64,000 nt of DNA. Source: Flagellimonas marinaquae (lineage in GTDB: Bacteria > Bacteroidota > Bacteroidia > Flavobacteriales > Flavobacteriaceae). The notes below the pieces were generated by a model. The model made no database searches. It saw only the letters and a program-made list of their open reading frames with translations, and was not told the DNA's origin. The DNA is taken from contig NZ_CP092415.1 in NCBI RefSeq assembly GCF_023716465.1, positions 1,899,501 through 1,963,500 on the forward strand. The letters are read 5' to 3'. The translations under genes and the position numbers were made by a program. This document shows positions 1 through 7,926 of this stretch, piece by piece (position 1 is the stretch's first letter; the number at the start of each line of letters is the position of its first letter).

Positions 1-12
1 AATGAAACTAAA

Positions 13-504
13 TTACTTCACTTTCTTGTAAGCGAACAGGATTTCTTCTGTATTGTTGTTTTCTTCAATAAGTACATGGACATTCATATGGTCGTCATCA
101 ATTTTTTCCATGGTGAGCCCTTCAAAATACACCTTGTTTGGTTCTAGTTTTACTAGTTTAAAATCAATGGTTTTATCTTTTTCTTCCCAACCTTTCATAT
201 TGCCGTCAAAATGCTTGAGCTGGAGAATTATGGAATCGTCCGATTGTTGGATATGACCTGATTCGTAGAATGAAACTTTGCCATTGTTCACTAGTCGAAA
301 TACAAACATCATAGAATTGCCCATTGGTGCACTCCAAATTTCTTCGGCCGTTCCTCCGAAAGCTTCGCCAATCCAGTGGCCCTTGATCCATGAAACATCC
401 TCTAGATTGGCTTTTGGTGATGATTGGCCTTTGTTCAATTGCATTGTATGTTGGGCGGAAACAAGTCCCGCCCACAACAAGAAAATAAGTGTAATATGTT
501 TCAT
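13..504 (-). CDS. Secreted DUF6265-like protein
   Basis: Protein of 163 residues with an N-terminal signal peptide (hydrophobic residues 4-17, ending near SAQ). The mature part has the pattern of DUF6265 proteins: W-I-K-G-H-W at about residue 39, then G-G-T-A-E-E-I-W-S-A-P, a lipocalin-like start. Function is unknown; such proteins are exported and small. It lies 33 nt downstream of the SIMPL-domain gene on the same strand, so the two are probably cotranscribed. Family call is from motif memory, not a search. Confidence 0.75.
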   Translation of the reverse strand: MKHITLIFLLWAGLVSAQHTMQLNKGQSSPKANLEDVSWIKGHWIGEAFGGTAEEIWSAPMGNSMMFVFRLVNNGKVSFYESGHIQQSDDSIILQLKHFDGNMKGWEEKDKTIDFKLVKLEPNKVYFEGLTMEKIDDDHMNVHVLIEENNNTEEILFAYKKVK

Positions 505-537
505 AATGGTTTTTTGGTCGGTGTTACATTACCATCG

Positions 538-1236
538 TTAATTGGATAAAGCAAATTTTACGTTTACAGTGGTCTCCACATTGATTTTCTCAAAATCGAT
601 GTCCAAGGGCTGTGCCTGACCCATATCAGCAGAAACCGCTTTCATTTCCATCATGGGGGCTTGGTTGTACCTAGGATAGTAATTTGAATTGTCTGCAATA
701 TGGATGGCCATGCCTACTTTTTGGCCCAGAGGTCGGGTCAGGGCATCGGCTTTTTGTTTCGCTCTCTTTACTCCTCGAGATTTTAGTTCCAGCTCTAATT
801 CGTCCATCATGGAATATTCGGTTTTTTCGATATGGGTATTGGCAATATCCAATTGTTCCAAAGCCATCATAACATCGCCGAGTTCTTTTCCCGAATAGAC
901 CAAAAGCGAATATTGTTTGCTTTTTAGGACTTCCTTTTGGCGCAAAAAGTATTTTTTAAAATTGCTGCCCATGTCTTTTATCACAAGCTGTTCCGTGAGG
1001 TCGATGCCCATGGCTTTAAAGCGTTGTGCCATTTGGTTTTCTTGTTCCTCTACAGAAACACGGCCTTTGGTATCCTTTTCTTGGATAATGATATTGAGGT
1101 ATATTCTATCCGGGGTCACCAAAGTGTCCACTTTGGCCTGTGTTTCCAAATAGGGGGTGTCCAAAAAGTTTTTGGATTGGGCAAAAGTTACCGATGAGAA
1201 CAGCACTGCGGCCATTAAAAAGATCGTTTTTTTCAT
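538..1236 (-). CDS. SIMPL domain (DUF541) periplasmic protein
   Basis: 232 residues, signal peptide ending near TFAQ (about residue 20). The rest fits the SIMPL/DUF541 family: a beta-rich start with P-D-R-I-Y-L-N, a central helix of K-x-R-G-V-K-R-A-K-Q-K-A-D-A type (about 150-165) and a C-terminal V-N-V-K-F-A-L strand. Family members are periplasmic or outer-membrane-facing proteins linked to stress, with no firm biochemical role. It is the first gene of a two-gene unit with the DUF6265-like gene. Confidence 0.85.
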   Translation of the reverse strand: MKKTIFLMAAVLFSSVTFAQSKNFLDTPYLETQAKVDTLVTPDRIYLNIIIQEKDTKGRVSVEEQENQMAQRFKAMGIDLTEQLVIKDMGSNFKKYFLRQKEVLKSKQYSLLVYSGKELGDVMMALEQLDIANTHIEKTEYSMMDELELELKSRGVKRAKQKADALTRPLGQKVGMAIHIADNSNYYPRYNQAPMMEMKAVSADMGQAQPLDIDFEKINVETTVNVKFALSN

Positions 1237-1361
1237 GATTAATTTTTATTAAAGGTATATACTTCACCTTTACATTCAAAACATGTGCCGTAGTCTAATT
1301 TGAAAGTTTTGATTCACATGAATGTATGGGTTAACTGAATTAACTTGAGTACATTGTAGGC

Positions 1362-2498
1362 ATGAAAATTATTTTGGCACCAGATAAATATAAAGGCTCC
1401 CTAACTGGATGGGAATTTTGTGAAATAGTTGCCCGGGGCATCAAAAAAGTTTTTCCCAATGCAGAAACAGTGTATCGACCCCTTGCCGATGGTGGGGACG
1501 GTACCATCGATGTGGTTATAGATTACCTAAAGGCATCTAAAGAGAAGATTGTTGTTACAGACCCGCTTTTTAGGAAGATTACCGCCTTTTACCTGCTTTC
1601 CGAGGATAGGCAAACGGCTTTTATTGAAATGTCCGAAGCTTCTGGATATAAATTATTGCAAAAATCCGAGATGAACTGTATGGATACTACAACTTTGGGA
1701 ACAGGTGAAATGGTGGTGGATGCACTTGAAAAAGGAGCCAGAAACATTGTATTGGGCATTGGAGGAAGTGCAACCAACGATGGAGGTATGGGTATGGCCC
1801 AAGCCCTTGGTTACGTTTTTGTGGATGCGAATGGAAATCAGCTAAAGCCTATTGGGCGAAATCTGGGCAAGGTAAGGGAAATACGAACAAACAATCTACA
1901 TCCAAAACTCATGGATACAAAAATTCAAGTGGCCTGCGATGTGACCAATCCATTTTATGGAGAGCTAGGGGCTGCTAAAATTTATGGGGCTCAAAAAGGA
2001 GCAACAGAAGAAGAGATTACCTTTTTGGACGAGGGTTTAAGGCATTTTGCGAATATTTTGCGATCAACTTTTAAGATTGATGTCCAAGAGATCCATGGCG
2101 CCGGTGCAGCCGGTGGAGCAGGAGGTGGAGCGGTAACGTTTTTGAATGCGGAATTGGCCTCTGGCGTAGATTTGGTGATGCAACTTGCCAATTTTGATAA
2201 AGTGCTGCAGGGTGCCGATTGGGTAATTACCGGGGAAGGAAAGCTGGATTCCCAAACCTTTTCCGGCAAAACCATTAACGGAGTGGTAAAATCGGCAAAA
2301 AAACAGAATGTACTCGTCGCCGCACTCTGTGGTTCGGTAGAAGTGACCATTGGACAAATACAAGAAATGGGCCTGGATTATGCAGTGTCGATTCTTAATG
2401 AAGTGGGCAATTTGGATGATGCCAAGGCAAATGTCGAGGAGAACTTGGAATTGGCGAGCTATAATTTTGCAAATATGCTGAAATTGGGCAAAAGCTAA
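1362..2498 (+). CDS. Glycerate kinase (class II, GarK/GlxK family)
   Basis: 378 residues, the usual family length, cytosolic. It phosphorylates D-glycerate with ATP, linking glyoxylate or serine breakdown to glycolysis. Visible family motifs: N-terminal A-P-D-K-Y-K-G-S-L, P-L-A-D-G-G-D-G-T (about 40-50), G-I-G-G-S-A-T-N-D-G-G (about 134-144), and V-I-T-G-E-G-K-L-D-S-Q (about 288-298). It stands alone on the plus strand; its stop overlaps the stop of the convergent GNAT gene by four bases (CTAA). Whether it makes 2- or 3-phosphoglycerate cannot be read from sequence. Confidence 0.93.
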   Translation: MKIILAPDKYKGSLTGWEFCEIVARGIKKVFPNAETVYRPLADGGDGTIDVVIDYLKASKEKIVVTDPLFRKITAFYLLSEDRQTAFIEMSEASGYKLLQKSEMNCMDTTTLGTGEMVVDALEKGARNIVLGIGGSATNDGGMGMAQALGYVFVDANGNQLKPIGRNLGKVREIRTNNLHPKLMDTKIQVACDVTNPFYGELGAAKIYGAQKGATEEEITFLDEGLRHFANILRSTFKIDVQEIHGAGAAGGAGGGAVTFLNAELASGVDLVMQLANFDKVLQGADWVITGEGKLDSQTFSGKTINGVVKSAKKQNVLVAALCGSVEVTIGQIQEMGLDYAVSILNEVGNLDDAKANVEENLELASYNFANMLKLGKS

Positions 2499-3097
2499 TT
2501 TATAGGTCTAATCCCCATCTTAAATTCCAAAGAAGTTTTTACGGTTTTCCATTCGCTGTTCAAAATGGAAAAAACAACGGTGTCCCTTAGGTTTCCGGAA
2601 CCATCTATTCTATGGTTTCTTAAAATACCATCTTGTTTTGCACCTAGTCGAAGAATGGCATTCCTGGATGGATGGTTGTGAAAGTGCGTCCGAAATTCTA
2701 CGGCAATGCAGCCTAAGTTTTCAAAAGCATATTTTAACAATAGGTATTTGGCCTCGGTATTGATGCCTGTGCGCTGCACTTTTTTGGCATACCAAGTTGA
2801 ACCGATCTCCAATCGTTTGTTTTTTGCATCCAAATTCATGTAACGTGTACTGCCTACAATGGTGTTGTTCTTTTTATTGATTATGGCAAATGGCAATGCG
2901 GTTCCATTTTCCTGTTCGTTCAGGGCAACATCCAAATAGGCATCTATGGTCTTGGGGGAGGGGACCGAGGTGTACCACAGTTCCCAGAGCTTTCCATCCG
3001 ATGCGGCGAAGGCCAAATCTACTTTATGGGATTTTTGCAAGGGTACCAGTTTTACCCATTCGCCTTCCAGTTGTGTGGGGCGTAACCAAGTTTCCAT
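2495..3097 (-). CDS. GNAT N-acetyltransferase (RimJ/RimL-like)
   Basis: 200 residues, GNAT fold of the RimJ/RimL type: an N-terminal L-x-P-L strand, I-V-G-S-T-R-Y-M strand (about 106-113), E-I-G-S-T-W-Y (about 121-127), a divergent acetyl-CoA loop after Q-R-T-G-I-N-T-E-A (about 133-141) and E-F-R-T-H-F-H-N-H-P-S-R-N-A-I near 160-175. These features match acetyltransferases of side chains or N-termini, but the substrate cannot be told. Cytosolic. Convergent with the glycerate kinase gene. Confidence 0.85.
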   Translation of the reverse strand: METWLRPTQLEGEWVKLVPLQKSHKVDLAFAASDGKLWELWYTSVPSPKTIDAYLDVALNEQENGTALPFAIINKKNNTIVGSTRYMNLDAKNKRLEIGSTWYAKKVQRTGINTEAKYLLLKYAFENLGCIAVEFRTHFHNHPSRNAILRLGAKQDGILRNHRIDGSGNLRDTVVFSILNSEWKTVKTSLEFKMGIRPIN

Positions 3098-3145
3098 AGG
3101 TTGAATTTTAGGTCAAATATAGGCTTTATATGGGCATATAAAATT

Positions 3146-3172
3146 GAAAAAGCCGGAGATTATCTCCGGCCA
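3146..3172 (-). terminator. Rho-independent terminator of the 3201-3671 gene
   Basis: On the minus strand a nine-base stem GCCGGAGAT/ATCTCCGGC with a short loop is followed by CTTTTTC. It sits about 30 nt past the stop of the secreted-protein gene at 3201. Confidence 0.75.
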
Positions 3173-3200
3173 TTCATCAATCAAAAAACGAAATTAAAAC

Positions 3201-3671
3201 CTATTTCGATTCAAATTCCTCGATAATAAAGAAGTTTTTACTCTTCTTATCTACGAGATAATTGCTTTCCAGAACATTGTAGTGCATGGATTTGTCGTCT
3301 ACCTTGATATCAAATCCTTTATCCGTCTGTACTACTTCAAAATCATTGTTTTCGGTACCCTTGTATTTTAATACCATATAATCATCGTAGTTGTTATCGG
3401 AATCACTATCAATGGCCACTAGTTTGGTAACATAGGCGGCTGATGTTTTTCTATCTTGGTTTACCATGCCCTTGTCCTTATGGTCCAGTTCCATTCCGTA
3501 TTTTCTGCGCTCCATTACCTTAACACTGTACTGTAGCTCCTTGCCATTTTCAGAAACGGTAAAGGTTTTTAATTGTGTGGTCGCTTTCATAACGCCGGAA
3601 GTCTTGTTTTGCCCATATCCCGCAAATGCGGTCAAGGTGGCAATATATAGTATGGTGAATAGCTTTTTCAT
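3201..3671 (-). CDS. Secreted protein of unknown function
   Basis: 156 residues. Signal peptide over residues 1-20 (hydrophobic IATLTAFAGYG). The mature part is polar, rich in Lys and Asp, with probable beta strands and no motif I recognise. It has its own terminator on the 3' side and is followed upstream by the dps-like gene in the same orientation, 53 nt away. I do not recognise the family; it looks like one of the lineage-restricted small exported proteins of Flavobacteriaceae. Confidence 0.7.
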   Translation of the reverse strand: MKKLFTILYIATLTAFAGYGQNKTSGVMKATTQLKTFTVSENGKELQYSVKVMERRKYGMELDHKDKGMVNQDRKTSAAYVTKLVAIDSDSDNNYDDYMVLKYKGTENNDFEVVQTDKGFDIKVDDKSMHYNVLESNYLVDKKSKNFFIIEEFESK

Positions 3672-3724
3672 AGAATTATTTTTTAAGGTTAATACTTTGT
3701 TTTTTCGAGAGTGCCGACTGGTTT

Positions 3725-4201
3725 CTACTTCAGGAAAGAAGTGAACATCCAGTGTCTCTTTTCCAATTCGGTCATAAATCCGGTAATCATGTTTTCGGTT
3801 ACCACATCACCGGTTTCCAGAGAGGCATTTACCGCATCTAGCATGCTATCGTGGAGCACTTCCCTTACCATTTCCAACGCGGAAATTTCTTTTTCTTGCT
3901 CTTTGATCTTGGAAAGCTCCAGTGTTTTCTTAAAGGTAAAATTGCTTTTTACCCCGAATACCCGGATTCTTTCTGCAACGACATCGATATTTTCCTTTAC
4001 CGTATTGTACTCGTTTTCGAATTCTTCATGAAGTTCAAAAAAATCGGGCCCCTCAATGTTCCAATGAAAATTTCTCAGTTTATTGTAAAAGACCTGATAA
4101 TTGGCCAATAAGGTGTTTAAACTGACCACGATTTCAGCAGTTTCCAAATATGTGAATCCTAATTTTTTGAATGTTTTATTTTTTGCTTTAACAGCTTCCA
4201 T
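3725..4201 (-). CDS. dps: Dps family ferritin-like protein
   Basis: 158 residues, the length of Dps mini-ferritins. The four-helix-bundle pattern is clear: L-x-x-N-x-x-x-F-Y-N-K-L-R-N-F-H-W-N-I-x-G near 34-50 with the ferroxidase His, then F-F-E-L-H-E-E-F-E-N with the acidic ligands, and a C-terminal helix with E-K-R-H-W-M-F. Family role: it stores iron by oxidising Fe(II) with hydrogen peroxide, and may bind and shield DNA in stress. Cytosolic. Monocistronic or joined with the following secreted-protein gene. Confidence 0.92.
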   Translation of the reverse strand: MEAVKAKNKTFKKLGFTYLETAEIVVSLNTLLANYQVFYNKLRNFHWNIEGPDFFELHEEFENEYNTVKENIDVVAERIRVFGVKSNFTFKKTLELSKIKEQEKEISALEMVREVLHDSMLDAVNASLETGDVVTENMITGFMTELEKRHWMFTSFLK

Positions 4202-4427
4202 ATACTAGATTTTTTATTTGTTCACTGTAAAAGTACAAGAGAGTGCCCGGGAGGATTGATCGTAACGATTTAATTCTTGATCCAATTGGTTTTTGGGCCG
4301 ATATCGATAGGGTTTTAGGCCTTTTCCCACTGTGTTTTGAAGATTTTAGCAGTAATTATTTATACTGAAAATTTTGTGTAAGTAGTATAAAATCAACTTT
4401 ATATGAAAATTTAGCAACCGTTAGGAC

Positions 4428-4664
4428 CTATTTTGGTTTGGATGGTAGGCGCTCATCGGGAACAATGAAACCCTGTAGTAGAGAACTGTACAATTTCGGG
4501 GATATGTCCGTAAGATATTCTTTGGTTTCACTGAATATTTTTTGAGGATTTTCGTGTTCGGTATCTTTTTCCTGAATATATAGGATTTCATTGATGTCTA
4601 ATAACGTTTTACTAATACTGAACCGCTTAATGACCTTGTATCTATTAATATTTCTGATGTGCAT
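4428..4664 (-). CDS. Small ORF, 78 residues, unknown
   Basis: Open frame of 78 codons from an ATG, with mixed charged and hydrophobic residues and a Pro-rich end (about 70-78). No recognised domain, signal peptide or membrane segment. It fills an otherwise empty 660-nt gap between the dps-like gene and ssb. Coding is plausible from amino acid composition only; it could be a chance ORF. Confidence 0.35.
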   Translation of the reverse strand: MHIRNINRYKVIKRFSISKTLLDINEILYIQEKDTEHENPQKIFSETKEYLTDISPKLYSSLLQGFIVPDERLPSKPK

Positions 4665-4863
4665 GAAGTCGAATGAATAAATCTATTTGTTATGACACAA
4701 ATTAGGGATGAGGGGTCACTTACAAACAGGTTTAATCATTTACATACGTTTACAAACGAAAACAAATAATTACATTCCGAATACAGTTTTTTAGTGGATA
4801 TAAGTTTGCCCTATCGAATCAGCAGGATTCAAAAATTGAATTTTAAACTTAATTCTTACTATT

Positions 4864-5196
4864 ATGAATTCACTAAGAAACAAAGTACAATTGATTGGCA
4901 ACCTGGGGAACGACCCAGAGATCATTGTTCTGGAAAATGGGACAAAATTGGCCAAGTTTTCCATCGCGACCAACGAGACATACAAAAACAACAAGGGCGA
5001 AAAAGTAACGGATACCCAATGGCACAATATCGTGGCCTGGGGCAAATTGGCCGAAATATCAGAAGATTTTCTAAGCAAGGGCAAAGAGGTTATTATCGAG
5101 GGCAAGCTCGTAAACCGTTCGTACGAAACCAATGAAGGTGAGAAGCGGTACATAACGGAAATCAAATGCAACGAATTGTTGATGTTGGGCAAGTAA
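4864..5196 (+). CDS. ssb: Single-stranded DNA-binding protein, short form
   Basis: 110 residues made only of the OB-fold domain: N-K-V-Q-L-I-G-N-L-G at 6-15, F-S-I-A-T-N at about 37-42, T-Q-W-H-N-I-V-A-W-G-K-L-A near 55-67, and G-K-L-V-N-R-S-Y at about 82-89. It binds ssDNA in replication, repair or uptake. It lacks the disordered tail and acidic D-D-x-I-P-F type tip that recruits partner proteins, so it is probably an accessory SSB and not the main housekeeping copy. ATG chosen because the OB fold begins within five residues. Confidence 0.92.
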   Translation: MNSLRNKVQLIGNLGNDPEIIVLENGTKLAKFSIATNETYKNNKGEKVTDTQWHNIVAWGKLAEISEDFLSKGKEVIIEGKLVNRSYETNEGEKRYITEIKCNELLMLGK

Positions 5197-5338
5197 GTTT
5201 AGTTGTTCCAAGGCGACAAAAAGAGGAGAATAACGATTTTTTTAGCTTTTACATTAGGGTAAATGTAAATTAAGTTGTTATAAAGGCAAACGCCAGAACT
5301 TTAGATAATGAACACAGTATTTAGAAGAACTCAGACAG

Positions 5339-5743
5339 ATGAGATTAAAAGTTCACATCACGGTATTTTTAGCGTTAGGGCTGGCGGCCATTGGTTCGGC
5401 ACAAGAGAATGACCTTTCCTTTTACGAAAACCAAGCCAAAAAAGACGCCTATAAAGAACAAACGGCCATTTTTTTAAATGTAGATGACGAAAAAGATTTT
5501 TGGCAAGATCAAGTCCGATACGAAAAGGAACTAAAAACCAAAAATCGTCTGGCTTATCAAGTATACATGACAAGCAAGCAGGAGGCATACTCCCAGCATG
5601 CCCATTCTTGCAACAATCAGTGTACGCATAGCGATTACTTCTACGAAAAGGCAAGTATATATTTTACATACAAGGCCAACGAAAATATATCCAAAGGGGC
5701 TGTGGGTTCAATTGTCCAAGTAGCTTCTCCAAGAATTTTTTGA
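5339..5743 (+). CDS. Secreted protein of unknown function
   Basis: 134 residues with a signal peptide (hydrophobic core about 7-18, ending IGSAQ). The mature part is helical and charged, with many Lys, Glu, Tyr, plus a short His/Cys patch (H-A-H-S-C-N-N-Q-C-T-H, about 84-94) that could bind a metal. No known domain seen. Followed by a strong terminator, so it ends a transcription unit. Confidence 0.65.
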   Translation: MRLKVHITVFLALGLAAIGSAQENDLSFYENQAKKDAYKEQTAIFLNVDDEKDFWQDQVRYEKELKTKNRLAYQVYMTSKQEAYSQHAHSCNNQCTHSDYFYEKASIYFTYKANENISKGAVGSIVQVASPRIF

Positions 5744-5770
5744 TTGCATATTTTTAGTTGGTTAATAAAT

Positions 5771-5796
5771 GCGCCCCAATTGTTGGGGCGTTTTTT
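5771..5796 (+). terminator. Rho-independent terminator after 5339-5743
   Basis: Stem CGCCCC/GGGGCG (extended through CAA/TTG) followed by TTTTTT on the plus strand, 28 nt past the stop codon. Confidence 0.85.
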
Positions 5797-5904
5797 ATGG
5801 ATATCGTATTAACCAACCCCTGAACAGACCAAGGGTTCTAAGTTCTAATTAGGCAAGGGGTTATTTTTTTTGAAGATTTTAAAATCTCGGGAAGACAAAC
5901 CTAT

Positions 5905-6066
5905 CTAAGCAACTTTTTTCAGAAGATCAAAGCACGGACATTTTTTACAGCGCTTGCTCTCGCTCTTCTTATATTTTTTACAGCACTTGGATTTTACCTT
6001 ACCAGTTGGGGGCAACTCTCTAAGTTGTGCCTTTTTGAGCTTTTTCTTGTCCTTTTTCTTTCCCAT
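5905..6066 (-). CDS. Lys/Cys-rich miniprotein, 53 residues
   Basis: ATG at 6066-6064, stop TAG at 5907-5905, read on the minus strand. The first 12 residues are nearly all Lys (M-G-K-K-K-D-K-K-K-L-K-K); the second half carries five Cys: C-C-K-K-Y-K-K near 28-34 and C-K-K-C-P-C-F-D near 40-47. The CC...C-x-x-C-x-C layout suggests a small zinc-bound or nucleic-acid-binding protein. I recall similar Lys/Cys miniproteins in other Flavobacteriaceae, which supports coding, but no function is known. No neighbours in operon: PAP2 gene is downstream, 84 nt from its coding region's end. Confidence 0.7.
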   Translation of the reverse strand: MGKKKDKKKLKKAQLRELPPTGKVKSKCCKKYKKSESKRCKKCPCFDLLKKVA

Positions 6067-6149
6067 TGATAGAAATGAAATACCGGAGCAAAAATAATTA
6101 TTTTAAATAAATCTAAATAAAATTTAACATTGTTGCATTTTGAGTCAAC

Positions 6150-6992
6150 CTAAAAGTTAACGGAGACACCAATCCTATTGGGACCAAAAGATAGGTTCCA
6201 ACTTACGTCTTTGGGTCTTTTGTTGTTATATTTTTCATTGTATTTGGAGTCGAGGTAACGATCAATAGACTCTACGATAAAAATACTTAGCACAGTACTA
6301 AATGCCACATCCGAAAACCAATGGAAATCATCCAACACACGGACTAGTCCAGGAATCATCCCAATGGTATATAGGCCTCCTTTTACCCAAGGACTTTTAA
6401 ATTGCTTTGCAATGGCATAAGCGTTGCTAAATGCAAGCATGGCGTGTCCGGAAGGGAAAGAATCATAATCGTACACCCGGTCCAAATGAAAAGGATCATA
6501 GGTTCCCGATCCAGCACCACTTTTAGGTCGTGCCCTACCAATGATCCGCTTACTTACTTGTTGAAGAAAGCCCCCAGCAGTGGCCGAAGAAATTAAAAGA
6601 ACCCCAGTTCGGCGAAGTTTTTCATTTTTGGTAAATAAGCCGGCAAGATATACGCCGCCCGTTAGCATATAATTGTTTTCGGGAGCACCATATTTGTTTC
6701 CATAGTCCATAATAAGGTCGGGAACATCCTGGTCAAAACCATTTTTCCAACGGTTAAGTTCATCATCAACTGTAAATAGTAGTAATGTACCGCCAGTTAA
6801 ATATCCAAAATTGGCCCAGTCGTTACCTTTCCAATGGAATGGACGGGAGTAGGCATATCCAACACCACCAAACATATTGCCAACGTCGTAAGTGAAGTTG
6901 TTCCAAAGGTTTTTTTCTTTTTTAGGTTGTAGATCTTGTCCCGAAATCGTGGTCGTGAAAAGAACTAGAAAAAGGAGTTGTAGAGGTTTCAT
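6150..6992 (-). CDS. PAP2 superfamily phosphatase, membrane-associated
   Basis: 280 residues with a signal peptide (ends TTISGQ, about residue 19). The three-part acid phosphatase signature is present: K-R-I-I-G-R-A-R-P near 150, F-P-S-G-H-A near 180, and V-R-V-L-D-D-F-H-W-F-S-D near 218-229, holding the catalytic His residues. Family members dephosphorylate lipid phosphates such as phosphatidate or undecaprenyl diphosphate. Several short hydrophobic stretches (about 60-75, 205-215, 230-245) suggest membrane contact. Substrate not determinable. Confidence 0.88.
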   Translation of the reverse strand: MKPLQLLFLVLFTTTISGQDLQPKKEKNLWNNFTYDVGNMFGGVGYAYSRPFHWKGNDWANFGYLTGGTLLLFTVDDELNRWKNGFDQDVPDLIMDYGNKYGAPENNYMLTGGVYLAGLFTKNEKLRRTGVLLISSATAGGFLQQVSKRIIGRARPKSGAGSGTYDPFHLDRVYDYDSFPSGHAMLAFSNAYAIAKQFKSPWVKGGLYTIGMIPGLVRVLDDFHWFSDVAFSTVLSIFIVESIDRYLDSKYNEKYNNKRPKDVSWNLSFGPNRIGVSVNF

Positions 6993-7026
6993 GATGATGG
7001 TTTATACTAGGTTGTCGCAAAAATAA

Positions 7027-7926
7027 TTATAAAATATCTTGAGCAAGCCGAAAAGTGTTGGCATGCGCTTCGACAATGGTCTTAATATCTGGTGAATATC
7101 CGCCGCCCATACTGCATTGTACGGGAATGTTTTCATCGGAACATAATTGAAGTACAAATCGGTCACGCTCCTTGCAACCTTCCAAGGTCATGGACAATGT
7201 GCCCAATTTATCCGAATCCAGTACGTCCACGCCACAGAGATAGAATATAAAATCCGGTTGCACTTGCTGCAATAATTCCGGCAATGTTTTTTTAAGTAGG
7301 GAAAGGTATTCTTGATCGGTGGTGCCTTTTGGGAGAGGTATGTCCAAGTCGGATATTTCCTTTTTAAAGGGGTAATTGCTCTTTCCGTGCATGGAAAAAG
7401 TAAAAACAGAATGGTCTGTCCTGAATATTTCGGCGGTTCCATTGCCTTGGTGCACATCCAGATCAACGATCAGTATCTTATTTGCGAGATCGTTCTTTAA
7501 CAAATAACGGGCCCCAATGGCTTGGTCGTTCAACATACAAAATGCTTCCCCTCTATCGGAATATGCATGGTGGGTTCCACCTGCGATATTCATGGCAATA
7601 CCATTTTTCAGTGCAAATTCACAACCTTTAATTGTGCCATCGGCAATAATACGTTCTCGTAGGACAAGCTCATCATTGAGAGGAAAACCGATTTTTCGAA
7701 CGGCACTTTTGGAAAGCATTAACCCTTTAAGATCATTGTAGTAGGTTTTATCGTGCACCGATAAAATATGCCGGTCTTCCGGTAGCGCGGGCTCAAAAAA
7801 GTTCTCCTCGGTACAAGTGCCCTCATATAACAGTTGTTGAGGTAAGAGCTCATACTTGATCATTGGGAATCGATGCTTCTCGGGCAGCGGATGTTTGTAT
7901 ATGGGATGATAGGCTATTTTTAGCAT
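7027..7926 (-). CDS. Histone-deacetylase-like amidohydrolase
   Basis: 299 residues of the HDAC/AcuC/acetylpolyamine amidohydrolase family. Zinc and catalytic motifs: G-G-T-H-H-A-Y (about 116-122) with the tandem His, V-D-L-D-V-H-Q-G-N-G (about 155-164) with Asp/His ligands, C-G-V-D-V-L-D-S-D (about 231-239) with the last Asp. It removes acyl groups from lysine or polyamines; bacterial substrates are mostly unknown. Its start codon abuts the stop of tex (no gap), so the two are translationally close and cotranscribed. Confidence 0.92.
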   Translation of the reverse strand: MLKIAYHPIYKHPLPEKHRFPMIKYELLPQQLLYEGTCTEENFFEPALPEDRHILSVHDKTYYNDLKGLMLSKSAVRKIGFPLNDELVLRERIIADGTIKGCEFALKNGIAMNIAGGTHHAYSDRGEAFCMLNDQAIGARYLLKNDLANKILIVDLDVHQGNGTAEIFRTDHSVFTFSMHGKSNYPFKKEISDLDIPLPKGTTDQEYLSLLKKTLPELLQQVQPDFIFYLCGVDVLDSDKLGTLSMTLEGCKERDRFVLQLCSDENIPVQCSMGGGYSPDIKTIVEAHANTFRLAQDIL

